The notes beneath the pieces are model-generated. The model did not search any database and had not been told where the DNA came from. It saw only the letters and a list, made by a program, of their open reading frames with translations. A DNA stretch of 20,370 nt from Bacillota bacterium (GTDB lineage Bacteria; Bacillota; Clostridia; Oscillospirales; Ruminococcaceae): positions 1-20,370 of the forward strand of contig JAEWZG010000138.1 of NCBI GenBank assembly GCA_023395435.1, in the 5' to 3' direction. Below, in pieces: positions 1 through 6,418 of this stretch. The position numbers were made by a program, and so were the translations under genes. Every line of letters begins with the position of its first letter. The first letter of the stretch is position 1.

Positions 1-98
1 TTTCAAGGGTAGCAAGTAACAAGCTTTTGCAAGTGTCAGACCGTAATGCCATAGCAATGGCTGCCAGTAACGGAGCCTTATAGGCGACAAAAGAAATA
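1..98. other. Unassigned segment at window edge, possible dispersed repeat or gene end
   Basis: This stretch is visibly more GC-rich (42 of the first 90 bases) than the AT-rich window. Two readings are open. On the plus strand a frame runs from position 3 to a TAG at 81-83 and could be the tail of an upstream gene. On the minus strand a frame is open from 121 to the window edge and includes YKAPLLAAIAMALRSD. A small inverted repeat, GCCAT at 48-52 against ATGGC at 57-61, lies inside it. The minus-strand reading vaguely resembles ORF-like pieces I associate with dispersed repeats of Ruminococcus-type genomes, but I cannot confirm that. No function is assigned. Confidence 0.3.
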
Positions 99-126
99 CC
101 ACCGGCTAAGCCGGTGGATTTTTATT
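99..126. terminator. Bidirectional intrinsic terminator
   Basis: A perfect 8-bp GC-rich stem (CCACCGGC at 99-106, GCCGGTGG at 110-117) closes a TAA loop. A T-rich run follows on the plus strand (119-126), and the minus strand reads a T-rich TATTTCTTTT beyond the stem. It lies just past the stop codon of the minus-strand AI-2E gene, so it probably ends that transcript. It could also end whatever enters from the left. Confidence 0.75.
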
Positions 127-1389
127 CTATTTTTTATATATCATATATTCATCATAATCCTCAGATTCCTGCTTGTCTTTCGCTCTTTTGATTTCATAAT
201 ACTTTTCGACATTTCCATAATAAGCTTTTGTATCTGTTGGGAGCCTTTTTCTCTTAAGTTTATTCTCAACAAAATCTCTGAATAGTGCATATATAAGTGC
301 GAATGTTGGAATACCAAGCAACATACCGGTAAAACCAAACAAGCCACCTCCGAGGAATATTGCAAACAGTACCCAGAAGGCAGGTAAACCTGTTGAATCA
401 CCGAGAATACGAGGTCCTAATATATTACCATCAAATTGCTGAAGAATCAAAATGAATATGAGGAATGGTATTACGTCCCGTGGCGTATCAAAAAATACAA
501 GCATAGCGCTTGGAATAGCACCAATAAAAGGGCCGAAGAAAGGAATAATATTTGTAACACCAATTATCAAGCTGATAAGAACCGAATAGTTAATGCCGAT
601 AATTCTCATTACAATAAAGCACAGAATACCAATAATGATTGAATCAATTATTTTTCCACTAATAAAACCAATGAACATTTTATTGGATTTATGATAAACA
701 TTAAAAATTCTTTGGCATGTCCTTTTTGGGAATATTGCAAGAGTGATTTTTTTAATCTGCGCAATAAGATTTTCTTTGCTTAAAAGAAGATAAACTGAAA
801 CAATAAGTCCAAGTATGAAATCTTTAACTCCAATCAAGAAGTTAAGAGCACCTTTTGTTATGTTAGTAACAAAATCTTCAATCCCTGGTTGTTTATTTTC
901 AACATAATTCTGCAGATATGTGATTATATTATCAAACTCTTTTTTGTAAAATTTATTTAATTTTGGATTTTTCTCTAGGATATTATTAAATGTGTTTTCA
1001 ATATCAGTTATCCATTCACCTGATTTTTTTAATATTGAAGAAATGTTTCGGGCAATTTCAGGAACAATAGCATAGAAGAAAAGGCTGATAATTAATATAA
1101 AGAATAGCATTGTAATAGCAACAGATATACGCCTCGCAGCTTTTTTATGTGGCTTTTTCCTGCAGAACAGTTTTGTGTACGTTCGTTCAGACAACTTCAT
1201 AATTGGATTTAGTAGATACGCTATAACAAAACCCCAAATTATTGGAGAAAGTATTTTCAAAATTCTTCTAAACAGTAATAGAAATCTGTCAAGCTTAAAA
1301 AGAAACATTATCATGAGAAGACTTAAAGCTACAATCAGAAGAATATTAAAAATTAGTACATTGTTTTTCTTATTAGTATTGAGTCGCAT
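127..1389 (-). CDS. AI-2E family transporter (PerM/YdbI/TqsA-like membrane protein)
   Basis: This is a 420-residue polytopic membrane protein of the AI-2E transporter family (PF01594). The order matches the family: two N-terminal hydrophobic segments, a third near residues 90-110, a long soluble amphipathic stretch, then a cluster of membrane segments. The C-terminal signature DGNILGPRILGDSTGLPAFW and the GGGLFGFTGMLLGIP segment are clear. Members have been linked to autoinducer-2 export, Na+/H+ antiport or unknown substrates, so the substrate here is open. The tail is charged and probably cytoplasmic. The start is taken as the ATG at 1389 because the AGGAGG at 1401-1396 leaves 6 nt to it. 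The in-frame ATG at 1395 abuts the Shine-Dalgarno with no spacer. The gene is alone on this strand and divergent from pcrA. Confidence 0.88.
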   Translation of the reverse strand: MRLNTNKKNNVLIFNILLIVALSLLMIMFLFKLDRFLLLFRRILKILSPIIWGFVIAYLLNPIMKLSERTYTKLFCRKKPHKKAARRISVAITMLFFILIISLFFYAIVPEIARNISSILKKSGEWITDIENTFNNILEKNPKLNKFYKKEFDNIITYLQNYVENKQPGIEDFVTNITKGALNFLIGVKDFILGLIVSVYLLLSKENLIAQIKKITLAIFPKRTCQRIFNVYHKSNKMFIGFISGKIIDSIIIGILCFIVMRIIGINYSVLISLIIGVTNIIPFFGPFIGAIPSAMLVFFDTPRDVIPFLIFILILQQFDGNILGPRILGDSTGLPAFWVLFAIFLGGGLFGFTGMLLGIPTFALIYALFRDFVENKLKRKRLPTDTKAYYGNVEKYYEIKRAKDKQESEDYDEYMIYKK

Positions 1390-1416
1390 TCTCATCCTCC
1401 TTTCCTATATATGATT

Positions 1417-1445
1417 ATTATACTATATATATTTGGTAAATTCTA
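1417..1445 (-). promoter_or_regulatory. Possible promoter of the AI-2E family gene
   Basis: On the minus strand a TATAAT lies at 1422-1417, 17 nt downstream of TAGAAT at 1445-1440, which matches the -35 consensus poorly (3 of 6). The region is extremely AT-rich, so chance matches are likely. Placement about 16 nt before the Shine-Dalgarno fits a short leader. Confidence 0.35.
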
Positions 1446-1513
1446 TATAATAAATTCAAAATTCACATATAATTAATTATAAAGTTTAAAGAAATAAAAA
1501 AGCAAATTACAGG

Positions 1514-1541
1514 TTGAAATTATATGAAGTTATGATATAAT
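1514..1541 (+). promoter_or_regulatory. Sigma-A-type promoter of pcrA
   Basis: TTGAAA at 1514-1519 and TATAAT at 1536-1541 are separated by 16 nt. A TG one base before the -10 makes it an extended -10. Transcription would begin near 1548, just ahead of the GGAG at 1563-1566 used by pcrA. Confidence 0.75.
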
Positions 1542-1573
1542 AAGAAAAAGTAAATCTTGAATGGAGTAGTGTA

Positions 1574-3940
1574 ATGGTAATAGCAAATGATTTCCTAATA
1601 AATAAAAAAAATGCACTAAAAAAGTACTTTAATAGAATGAATGACAAGCAACTGGATGCTGTATTTACTGTTAACGGTCCTTTATTGATTCTTGCAGGAG
1701 CAGGTAGTGGAAAAACAACAGTGCTTGTCAACAGAATTGCAAATATGATTCACTTTGGCAATGCTTATAATAACAATAATGTTCCTTCAAATTTAACAGA
1801 TGATGATGTTGACTTCCTTAAGAATTATGTTGCCGGCAATGAAACAGATGATAACAGATTAAAGGATATCATTTCTGTTGATTGTGTTCAGCCTTGGAGT
1901 ATTCTAGCAATTACTTTTACAAACAAAGCAGCAGGTGAACTTAAAGACAGGCTTGAAAAAATGCTTGGTGATAAGTCACAGGGTATTGTGGCAGCAACCT
2001 TCCACTCAACTTGCGTTAGAATATTAAGACAGGAAATTGAACGACTCGGATATAATAGAAGTTTTACAATATATGATAGTGATGACCAGCAAAGACTTAT
2101 AAAAGCTTGTCTTGCTGATCTTGAAATTAACGAAAAAATGTTCCCTCCTCGAGCAATTCTGTCCGAAATCAGCAGACAGAAGGACAATATGATATCAACT
2201 GAGCAGTATGAAATAGAAGCTCACGGAGATTACAGAAAAATGGTAATCTCAAGAATCTATAAGTTGTATCAAAACAGGCTATTTTCTGCAAATGCTGTTG
2301 ACTTTGATGATATTATCAATCTAACAGTAAAAATATTTGAACAGTTCCCAGACGTGCTTGAACATTATCAGAATAGATTCAAATACATCCTTGTTGATGA
2401 GTATCAGGATACTAATCAGGTCCAATATAAGCTTGTCAGCATGCTCTCACAGAAGCATAAGAACCTCTGCGTCGTTGGTGATGATGACCAGAGTATATAT
2501 AAATTCAGAGGTGCTACAATAGAGAACATACTTTCATTTGAAGAACAGTTCACGAATGCAAAGGTTATCCGTCTTGAACAGAATTATCGTTCAACACAGA
2601 ATATTCTTTCTGTCGCAAATGAGCTTATAAAGAACAATATGGGCAGAAAGGGAAAGAACCTTTGGACTTCAAGCGGTGATGGAAGCAAAGTTGTAGTTTT
2701 CAAAGCTGCTAATGAAGCAGGTGAATCAAAGTTCGTTGCCGAAACTATCCTTGATGGCGTAAAAGCTGGAAACAAGTTCAACGACTATGCAGTTCTTTAT
2801 CGAATGAATGCACAATCAAATAGTATTGAAAAAGCTTTGATTGCAAGTGGAATTCCTTATAAGATATTTGGTGGACAAAAATTCTATGACAGAAAAGAAA
2901 TCAAGGATATGATTTCATATCTTGCTGTTATAAATAATCCTTCAGATATGTTAAGACTTAAGAGAATTATAAACGAGCCAAAGAGAAGTATAGGTAATGC
3001 AACAGTAACAGTACTTGAACAGATTACCTCTGACTTAGGGTTAACTCCTATTGAAATACTTCGTGATGCTGCGCAGTATGCACCTCTTGCAAAGAAGTCG
3101 AAGCCACTTGTTGATGTTGCGAAAATGTTTGATAAATTAACTGCATTTGCTGAAAAAAATTCACTGGATGCTTTACTTGATGAATTGCTTGACGAAACAG
3201 GCTACCTTGCATATATGAAATCACTTGGTGAAGAAGGTGCAATGCGACTTGAAAATATTAACGAGTTGAAATCTACTATGGTAACATATACTCAAGAGGC
3301 ACAGGAGCCTTCACTTTCTGGCTTCCTTGAAGAAGTTGCATTATACACAGACATCGATCAGCTTGATGAAAACAGTGACTATGTTGTAATGATGACTATG
3401 CACGCTGCAAAAGGTCTTGAATTCCATAATGTTTTTATTGTGGGGATGGAAGAAAATATCTTCCCAGGGGCAAGGAGTATTGCCAATGACGAAGATATTG
3501 AGGAGGAGCGTCGCCTTGCTTATGTCGGAATAACAAGAGCAAAAAAGAATCTTTATCTTACTCACGCTGTTGAAAGAATGCTTTTTGGTAACACAAATAG
3601 AAATCGTATTTCACGCTTTATAAAGGAGCTCCCTGCTGAGTATATTGAGAATCAACAACAGCAAATTGAAAGATTTCAGAGCGATTCAAAAGGACCAAAA
3701 ATTATTGCTTCAACAAATATCTCACTTCAGGAACAGCTTGCAAACAAAAGACGTAATGAAAAGCATAACACACTTAATGTTGACTTTGCTGTAGGAGATA
3801 GGGTTTCTCACAACATTTTTGGTGAAGGAACAGTTATATCAGCAACGAAAATGTCAAATGACACTATGCTTGAAGTTGCTTTTGATGTTAAGGGAACAAA
3901 AAAAATTATGGCAAACTTTGCGAAAATTAAGAAGATATAA
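1574..3940 (+). CDS. pcrA: ATP-dependent DNA helicase PcrA (UvrD/Rep family, SF1A)
   Basis: This 788-residue 3'-5' helicase acts in repair, plasmid replication and removal of recombination intermediates. All SF1A motifs are present: a Q-motif region (22-26), Walker A GAGSGKT (42-48), motif Ia AITFTNKAA (112-120), Walker B VDEYQDTN (274-281), motif III VVGDDDQSIYKFRGA (300-314), motif IV QNYRST (336-341), motif V MTMHAAKGLEF (607-617) and motif VI EERRLAYVGITRAKK (644-658). The C-terminus (about 738-788) matches the Tudor-like domain by which PcrA binds RNA polymerase. Between the helix after Walker A and motif Ia lies an insert of about 40 residues (roughly 62-106) absent from textbook PcrA. 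GGAG at 1563-1566, 7 nt upstream, supports the ATG start. The gene has its own promoter and terminator. Confidence 0.95.
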   Translation: MVIANDFLINKKNALKKYFNRMNDKQLDAVFTVNGPLLILAGAGSGKTTVLVNRIANMIHFGNAYNNNNVPSNLTDDDVDFLKNYVAGNETDDNRLKDIISVDCVQPWSILAITFTNKAAGELKDRLEKMLGDKSQGIVAATFHSTCVRILRQEIERLGYNRSFTIYDSDDQQRLIKACLADLEINEKMFPPRAILSEISRQKDNMISTEQYEIEAHGDYRKMVISRIYKLYQNRLFSANAVDFDDIINLTVKIFEQFPDVLEHYQNRFKYILVDEYQDTNQVQYKLVSMLSQKHKNLCVVGDDDQSIYKFRGATIENILSFEEQFTNAKVIRLEQNYRSTQNILSVANELIKNNMGRKGKNLWTSSGDGSKVVVFKAANEAGESKFVAETILDGVKAGNKFNDYAVLYRMNAQSNSIEKALIASGIPYKIFGGQKFYDRKEIKDMISYLAVINNPSDMLRLKRIINEPKRSIGNATVTVLEQITSDLGLTPIEILRDAAQYAPLAKKSKPLVDVAKMFDKLTAFAEKNSLDALLDELLDETGYLAYMKSLGEEGAMRLENINELKSTMVTYTQEAQEPSLSGFLEEVALYTDIDQLDENSDYVVMMTMHAAKGLEFHNVFIVGMEENIFPGARSIANDEDIEEERRLAYVGITRAKKNLYLTHAVERMLFGNTNRNRISRFIKELPAEYIENQQQQIERFQSDSKGPKIIASTNISLQEQLANKRRNEKHNTLNVDFAVGDRVSHNIFGEGTVISATKMSNDTMLEVAFDVKGTKKIMANFAKIKKI

Positions 3941-3945
3941 GTACT

Positions 3946-3976
3946 TATCCTTCATCTATATGGTGAAGGATATTTT
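3946..3976 (+). terminator. Intrinsic terminator after pcrA
   Basis: A 9-bp stem (TATCCTTCA at 3946-3954, TGAAGGATA at 3964-3972) is followed by TTTT. It begins 5 nt after the pcrA stop codon and separates pcrA from the aro operon promoter. Confidence 0.75.
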
Positions 3977-4017
3977 ATTAACAAATTGTATATTTTGAAT
4001 TTATTTTTAAAAAATTA

Positions 4018-4046
4018 TTGACAAATTAGTTTGATAAGCGTATATT
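4018..4046 (+). promoter_or_regulatory. Promoter of the aro operon and its leader
   Basis: A consensus -35 TTGACA (4018-4023) and a -10 TATATT (4041-4046) are separated by exactly 17 nt. The start would be near 4053, so the leader RNA to the aroF start is about 270 nt. This is one of the best promoter matches in the window. Confidence 0.82.
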
Positions 4047-4073
4047 AGTATTAATAAATTAAAGGGGAACAGT

Positions 4074-4196
4074 ATGTCAGTATTATCAATTGCTATCAGC
4101 TTTACATACTTTTTTAGCTTGAGCTTTTATTTTGGCTTCAAGTTTTTTTGGCGTGGGAAAAGCTGCAGCAGTAAGATAACAAGTATATTGGCATAG
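4074..4196 (+). CDS. Aromatic-rich leader peptide of the aro operon (candidate attenuator peptide)
   Basis: This is a 40-codon ORF, ATG at 4074 to TAG at 4194-4196. AAGGGG at 4062-4067, 6 nt upstream, is a usable Shine-Dalgarno. Residues 10-26 read FTYFFSLSFYFGFKFFW: 8 Phe, 2 Tyr and 1 Trp in 17 positions. A hydrophilic tail containing Arg, Gly, Lys, Ser and Cys follows. It sits between the operon promoter and a strong terminator, upstream of aroF, which encodes the first enzyme of aromatic amino acid synthesis. That position and composition match leader peptides such as those of pheA and trp in enterobacteria, where stalling at the regulated codons sets the RNA fold. Its product would act by being translated rather than as a protein. 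A small membrane peptide is the alternative, as the aromatic run is hydrophobic enough to span a membrane. Confidence 0.8.
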   Translation: MSVLSIAISFTYFFSLSFYFGFKFFWRGKSCSSKITSILA

Positions 4197-4235
4197 TTAA
4201 ATTATAAATACTTGTGTTTTAATGTTCGTAGCTTT
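4122..4235 (+). promoter_or_regulatory. Candidate anti-terminator and protector pairings in the aro leader
   Basis: Two mutually exclusive helices can be drawn. Segment 1 (AGCTTTT, 4122-4128, within the aromatic codons) pairs over 7 bp with segment 2 (AAAAGCT, 4158-4164). Segment 2 extended (AAAGCTGC, 4159-4166) instead pairs over 8 bp, one G-U, with GTAGCTTT at 4228-4235, which is the upper part of the 5' arm of the terminator. A further 8-bp hairpin (ACAAGTAT 4179-4186, ATACTTGT 4208-4215) nests inside the second pairing, with the leader stop codon in its loop. A ribosome stalled on the Phe/Tyr codons would cover segment 1, free segment 2 and disrupt the terminator. Pairings were found by eye without energy calculation. 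Confidence 0.6.
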
Positions 4236-4258
4236 ACTGTAAGGCTACGAACTTTTTT
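4224..4258 (+). terminator. Leader terminator (attenuator) upstream of aroF
   Basis: GTTCGTAGCTTT (4224-4235) pairs with AAGGCTACGAAC (4241-4252) over 12 bp with one G-U, closing a 5-nt loop, and six T follow (4253-4258). It lies 28 nt after the leader ORF and 66 nt before the aroF ATG, with no gene between it and the promoter except the leader ORF. A terminator inside a leader is expected only if read-through is controlled. Confidence 0.88.
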
Positions 4259-4324
4259 ATTTATCTACTTGTTGTGATAGTGCACGATTACAACTTGAAA
4301 TAATAATTTTTTGGAGGATTTAAA

Positions 4325-5335
4325 ATGATAGTAATTCTTAAGCAAAATGTTGAAAAAAATCAGATTGAGGAATTGGTAAAATGGCTCTCAAGTTTTGATG
4401 TAAAAGTAAATCATGTTGAGGGTACACAGAAAAGTATCCTCGGACTAATTGGCGATACGACAAAAATTGATATTGAAAGTGTTAAGGCAAAGGATATCGT
4501 TGAAAATGTTCAACGAATTCAGGAACCTTTCAAGAACACAAACAGAAAGTTCCATCCTGATGATTCAATAATTGACGTTTTGGGAAGAAAAGTCGGTGGC
4601 GGTTCATTCAATGTAATAGCAGGTCCTTGTTCTGTTGAAAGTGAAGAACAGATTATAACAACAGCAATGGCTGTTAAAGAAGCAGGAGCAACAATGCTTC
4701 GTGGTGGTGCGTTCAAGCCGAGAACCTCACCTTATGCTTTCCAGGGCCTCCGTGCTGATGGAATCGAGCTTCTTTTAGCGGCAAAAAAAGCAACAGGGCT
4801 CCCTATTGTAACAGAAATTATGTCACTTGCACATCTTGACTTGTTTGCAGATGTTGATATAATTCAGGTAGGGGCAAGAAATATGCAGAATTTTGAGTTG
4901 CTTAAAGCACTCGGTCATTCAGACAAGCCTATACTTTTAAAAAGAGGTCTTGCAAATACCATTGAAGAGCTTTTGATGTCTGCTGAATATATTTCAGCAG
5001 GTGGAAATCAAAATATTATTCTTTGCGAAAGAGGAATAAGAACCTTTGAACCAAAGACAAGAAATACACTTGATATTTCAGCAATTCCACTGTTAAAACA
5101 GCTCACACATCTACCTGTTGTGGTTGATCCAAGTCATGCTGCTGGTATAACTTCACTTGTTGAGCCTCTATCACTTGCGGCAATAGCTTGTGGAACAGAC
5201 GGATTGATAATCGAAGTACACAACGATCCAAAGAATGCACTCTCTGATGGTGCACAATCACTCACACCAGAACAGTTCTCAAAAATTATGACAAAAATCA
5301 AAGCTCAGGCAGATTTCTCAGGAAAGAAATTATAA
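4325..5335 (+). CDS. aroF: 3-deoxy-7-phosphoheptulonate synthase (DAHP synthase, AroF/AroAII-beta type)
   Basis: It condenses phosphoenolpyruvate and erythrose 4-phosphate to DAHP, the entry step of the shikimate pathway. The 336 residues comprise an N-terminal ferredoxin-like domain (about 1-70) and a TIM barrel of the class I-beta family, as in Thermotoga maritima. Visible motifs are AGPCSVES (99-106), KPRTSPYAFQG (131-141), QVGARNMQN (181-189), LLKRG (204-208), ERGIRTFE (235-242) and VVDPSHAAG (267-275). Probable metal ligands are Cys102, His271, Glu297 and Asp308. In T. maritima the N-terminal domain mediates Tyr/Phe feedback inhibition, so allosteric control is likely here, by inference. 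GGAGG at 4313-4317 stands 7 nt before the ATG. It is the first enzyme gene of the operon, behind the leader attenuator. Confidence 0.95.
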   Translation: MIVILKQNVEKNQIEELVKWLSSFDVKVNHVEGTQKSILGLIGDTTKIDIESVKAKDIVENVQRIQEPFKNTNRKFHPDDSIIDVLGRKVGGGSFNVIAGPCSVESEEQIITTAMAVKEAGATMLRGGAFKPRTSPYAFQGLRADGIELLLAAKKATGLPIVTEIMSLAHLDLFADVDIIQVGARNMQNFELLKALGHSDKPILLKRGLANTIEELLMSAEYISAGGNQNIILCERGIRTFEPKTRNTLDISAIPLLKQLTHLPVVVDPSHAAGITSLVEPLSLAAIACGTDGLIIEVHNDPKNALSDGAQSLTPEQFSKIMTKIKAQADFSGKKL

Positions 5336-5359
5336 TCATTTTAGAAAGGCAGAAAACTT

Positions 5360-6418
5360 ATGCAGGCAATTCAGATAAACGCATCTTCAAGCTATAATAT
5401 TTATGTGGGTGAGGGTATCCTGTCACAAAGCGGTAAAATTATAAGTAATACTAAAGTTTATAAAAAAGCTGTAATCGTGACCGATGATATTGTTGAAAAA
5501 CTGTATGGAGATACAGTTTTGAAATCACTTGAGAAAAGTGGCATTATAGCAACTATATTTGCTTTTAAAAACGGAGAGGAGTCCAAGTCCCATAAAACTC
5601 TGATAGCTCTGTATGAGTTTCTGTCACAAAATGCAGTTTCAAGAACTGATTTACTCATAGCTCTTGGTGGAGGAGTAGTCGGCGACCTTACTGGTTTTGC
5701 GTCCGCAACATACCTCCGTGGACTTGATTTTGTACAGATTCCTACAACCTTACTTGCACAGACTGACTCATCAATCGGTGGTAAAACCGCAGTGAATATT
5801 GCCTCAGGTAAGAACCTTGTCGGCGCTTTCAAGCAGCCTGAATGTGTTATATGTGATACTAAGACATTAAAAACGCTTTCTGATGAAATTTATTCAGACG
5901 GAATGTCTGAAATTATCAAGTATGGAATGATTAAAAGCAAAAGCCTTTTTGATTCTCTTTCAAAGGGTATAAATGACACTCAGCTTATTGATGTTATAAC
6001 TGAATGTATAAACATAAAAAAATCAGTTATTGAATGTGATGAGTTTGATAAGGGCGAGAGAATGCTCCTTAATTTTGGCCATACATTCGGTCATGCTATC
6101 GAGAAAGCATACAACTACACAGGCATTACCCACGGAAAAGCCGTAGCAATAGGTATGATGATAATATCTGAATATGCAGAAAAATCAGGTATAACTAAAA
6201 AAGGCACAACAGAAAAGCTCAAAGCCTGCCTTGAGAAATATAATCTTCCTACCAGTACAAATTTTAATATTTCTGAACTAATAGGTACTTGTCTTAATGA
6301 TAAAAAGCGTGAAACCGATAAAATAAATCTAATTCTATGTAACGACATCGGTAAAAGCGAAATTAAAAAGCTTTCCATTCCTGATTTCTACAAATTAATG
6401 GAGGTTGCCAATGTATAA
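5360..6418 (+). CDS. aroB: 3-dehydroquinate synthase
   Basis: It converts DAHP to 3-dehydroquinate, the second shikimate-pathway step, using NAD+ and a divalent metal. The 352 residues match the family length. The NAD-binding stretch ALGGGVVGDLTGFASATYLRG (about 101-121), the following QIPTTLLAQTDSSIGGKTAVN (126-146) and the KNLVGAFKQP segment (151-160) are typical. Metal ligands appear as Glu184 (in MSEIIKYG), His241 (in NFGHTFGH) and His258 (in THGKAVAIG). The 17-residue gap between the histidines matches E. coli AroB. The start follows aroF by 24 nt, with GAAAGG at 5344-5349 as a modest ribosome binding site. It is co-transcribed with aroF and aroA. Confidence 0.96.
   Translation: MQAIQINASSSYNIYVGEGILSQSGKIISNTKVYKKAVIVTDDIVEKLYGDTVLKSLEKSGIIATIFAFKNGEESKSHKTLIALYEFLSQNAVSRTDLLIALGGGVVGDLTGFASATYLRGLDFVQIPTTLLAQTDSSIGGKTAVNIASGKNLVGAFKQPECVICDTKTLKTLSDEIYSDGMSEIIKYGMIKSKSLFDSLSKGINDTQLIDVITECINIKKSVIECDEFDKGERMLLNFGHTFGHAIEKAYNYTGITHGKAVAIGMMIISEYAEKSGITKKGTTEKLKACLEKYNLPTSTNFNISELIGTCLNDKKRETDKINLILCNDIGKSEIKKLSIPDFYKLMEVANV

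Noticed and set aside
436..642. Plus-strand 68-codon frame opposite the AI-2E family gene
   Set aside because: It is Asn/Tyr/Lys-rich with no ribosome binding site or motif, and is antisense to a well-supported membrane protein.
4053..4324. T-box or other known riboswitch in the aroF leader
   Set aside because: I could not find a T-box consensus (TGGNACCGCG) or a specifier hairpin pattern. The leader ORF and alternative pairings explain the terminator better.
5458..5832. 124-codon minus-strand frame within aroB
   Set aside because: aroB has complete catalytic motifs on the plus strand. The reverse frame is a shadow ORF.
6405..6410. TTG start for aroA, two codons upstream of the ATG at 6411
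   Set aside because: The TTG touches the GGAGG Shine-Dalgarno (6400-6404) with no spacer, while the ATG at 6411 has a normal 6-nt spacing.
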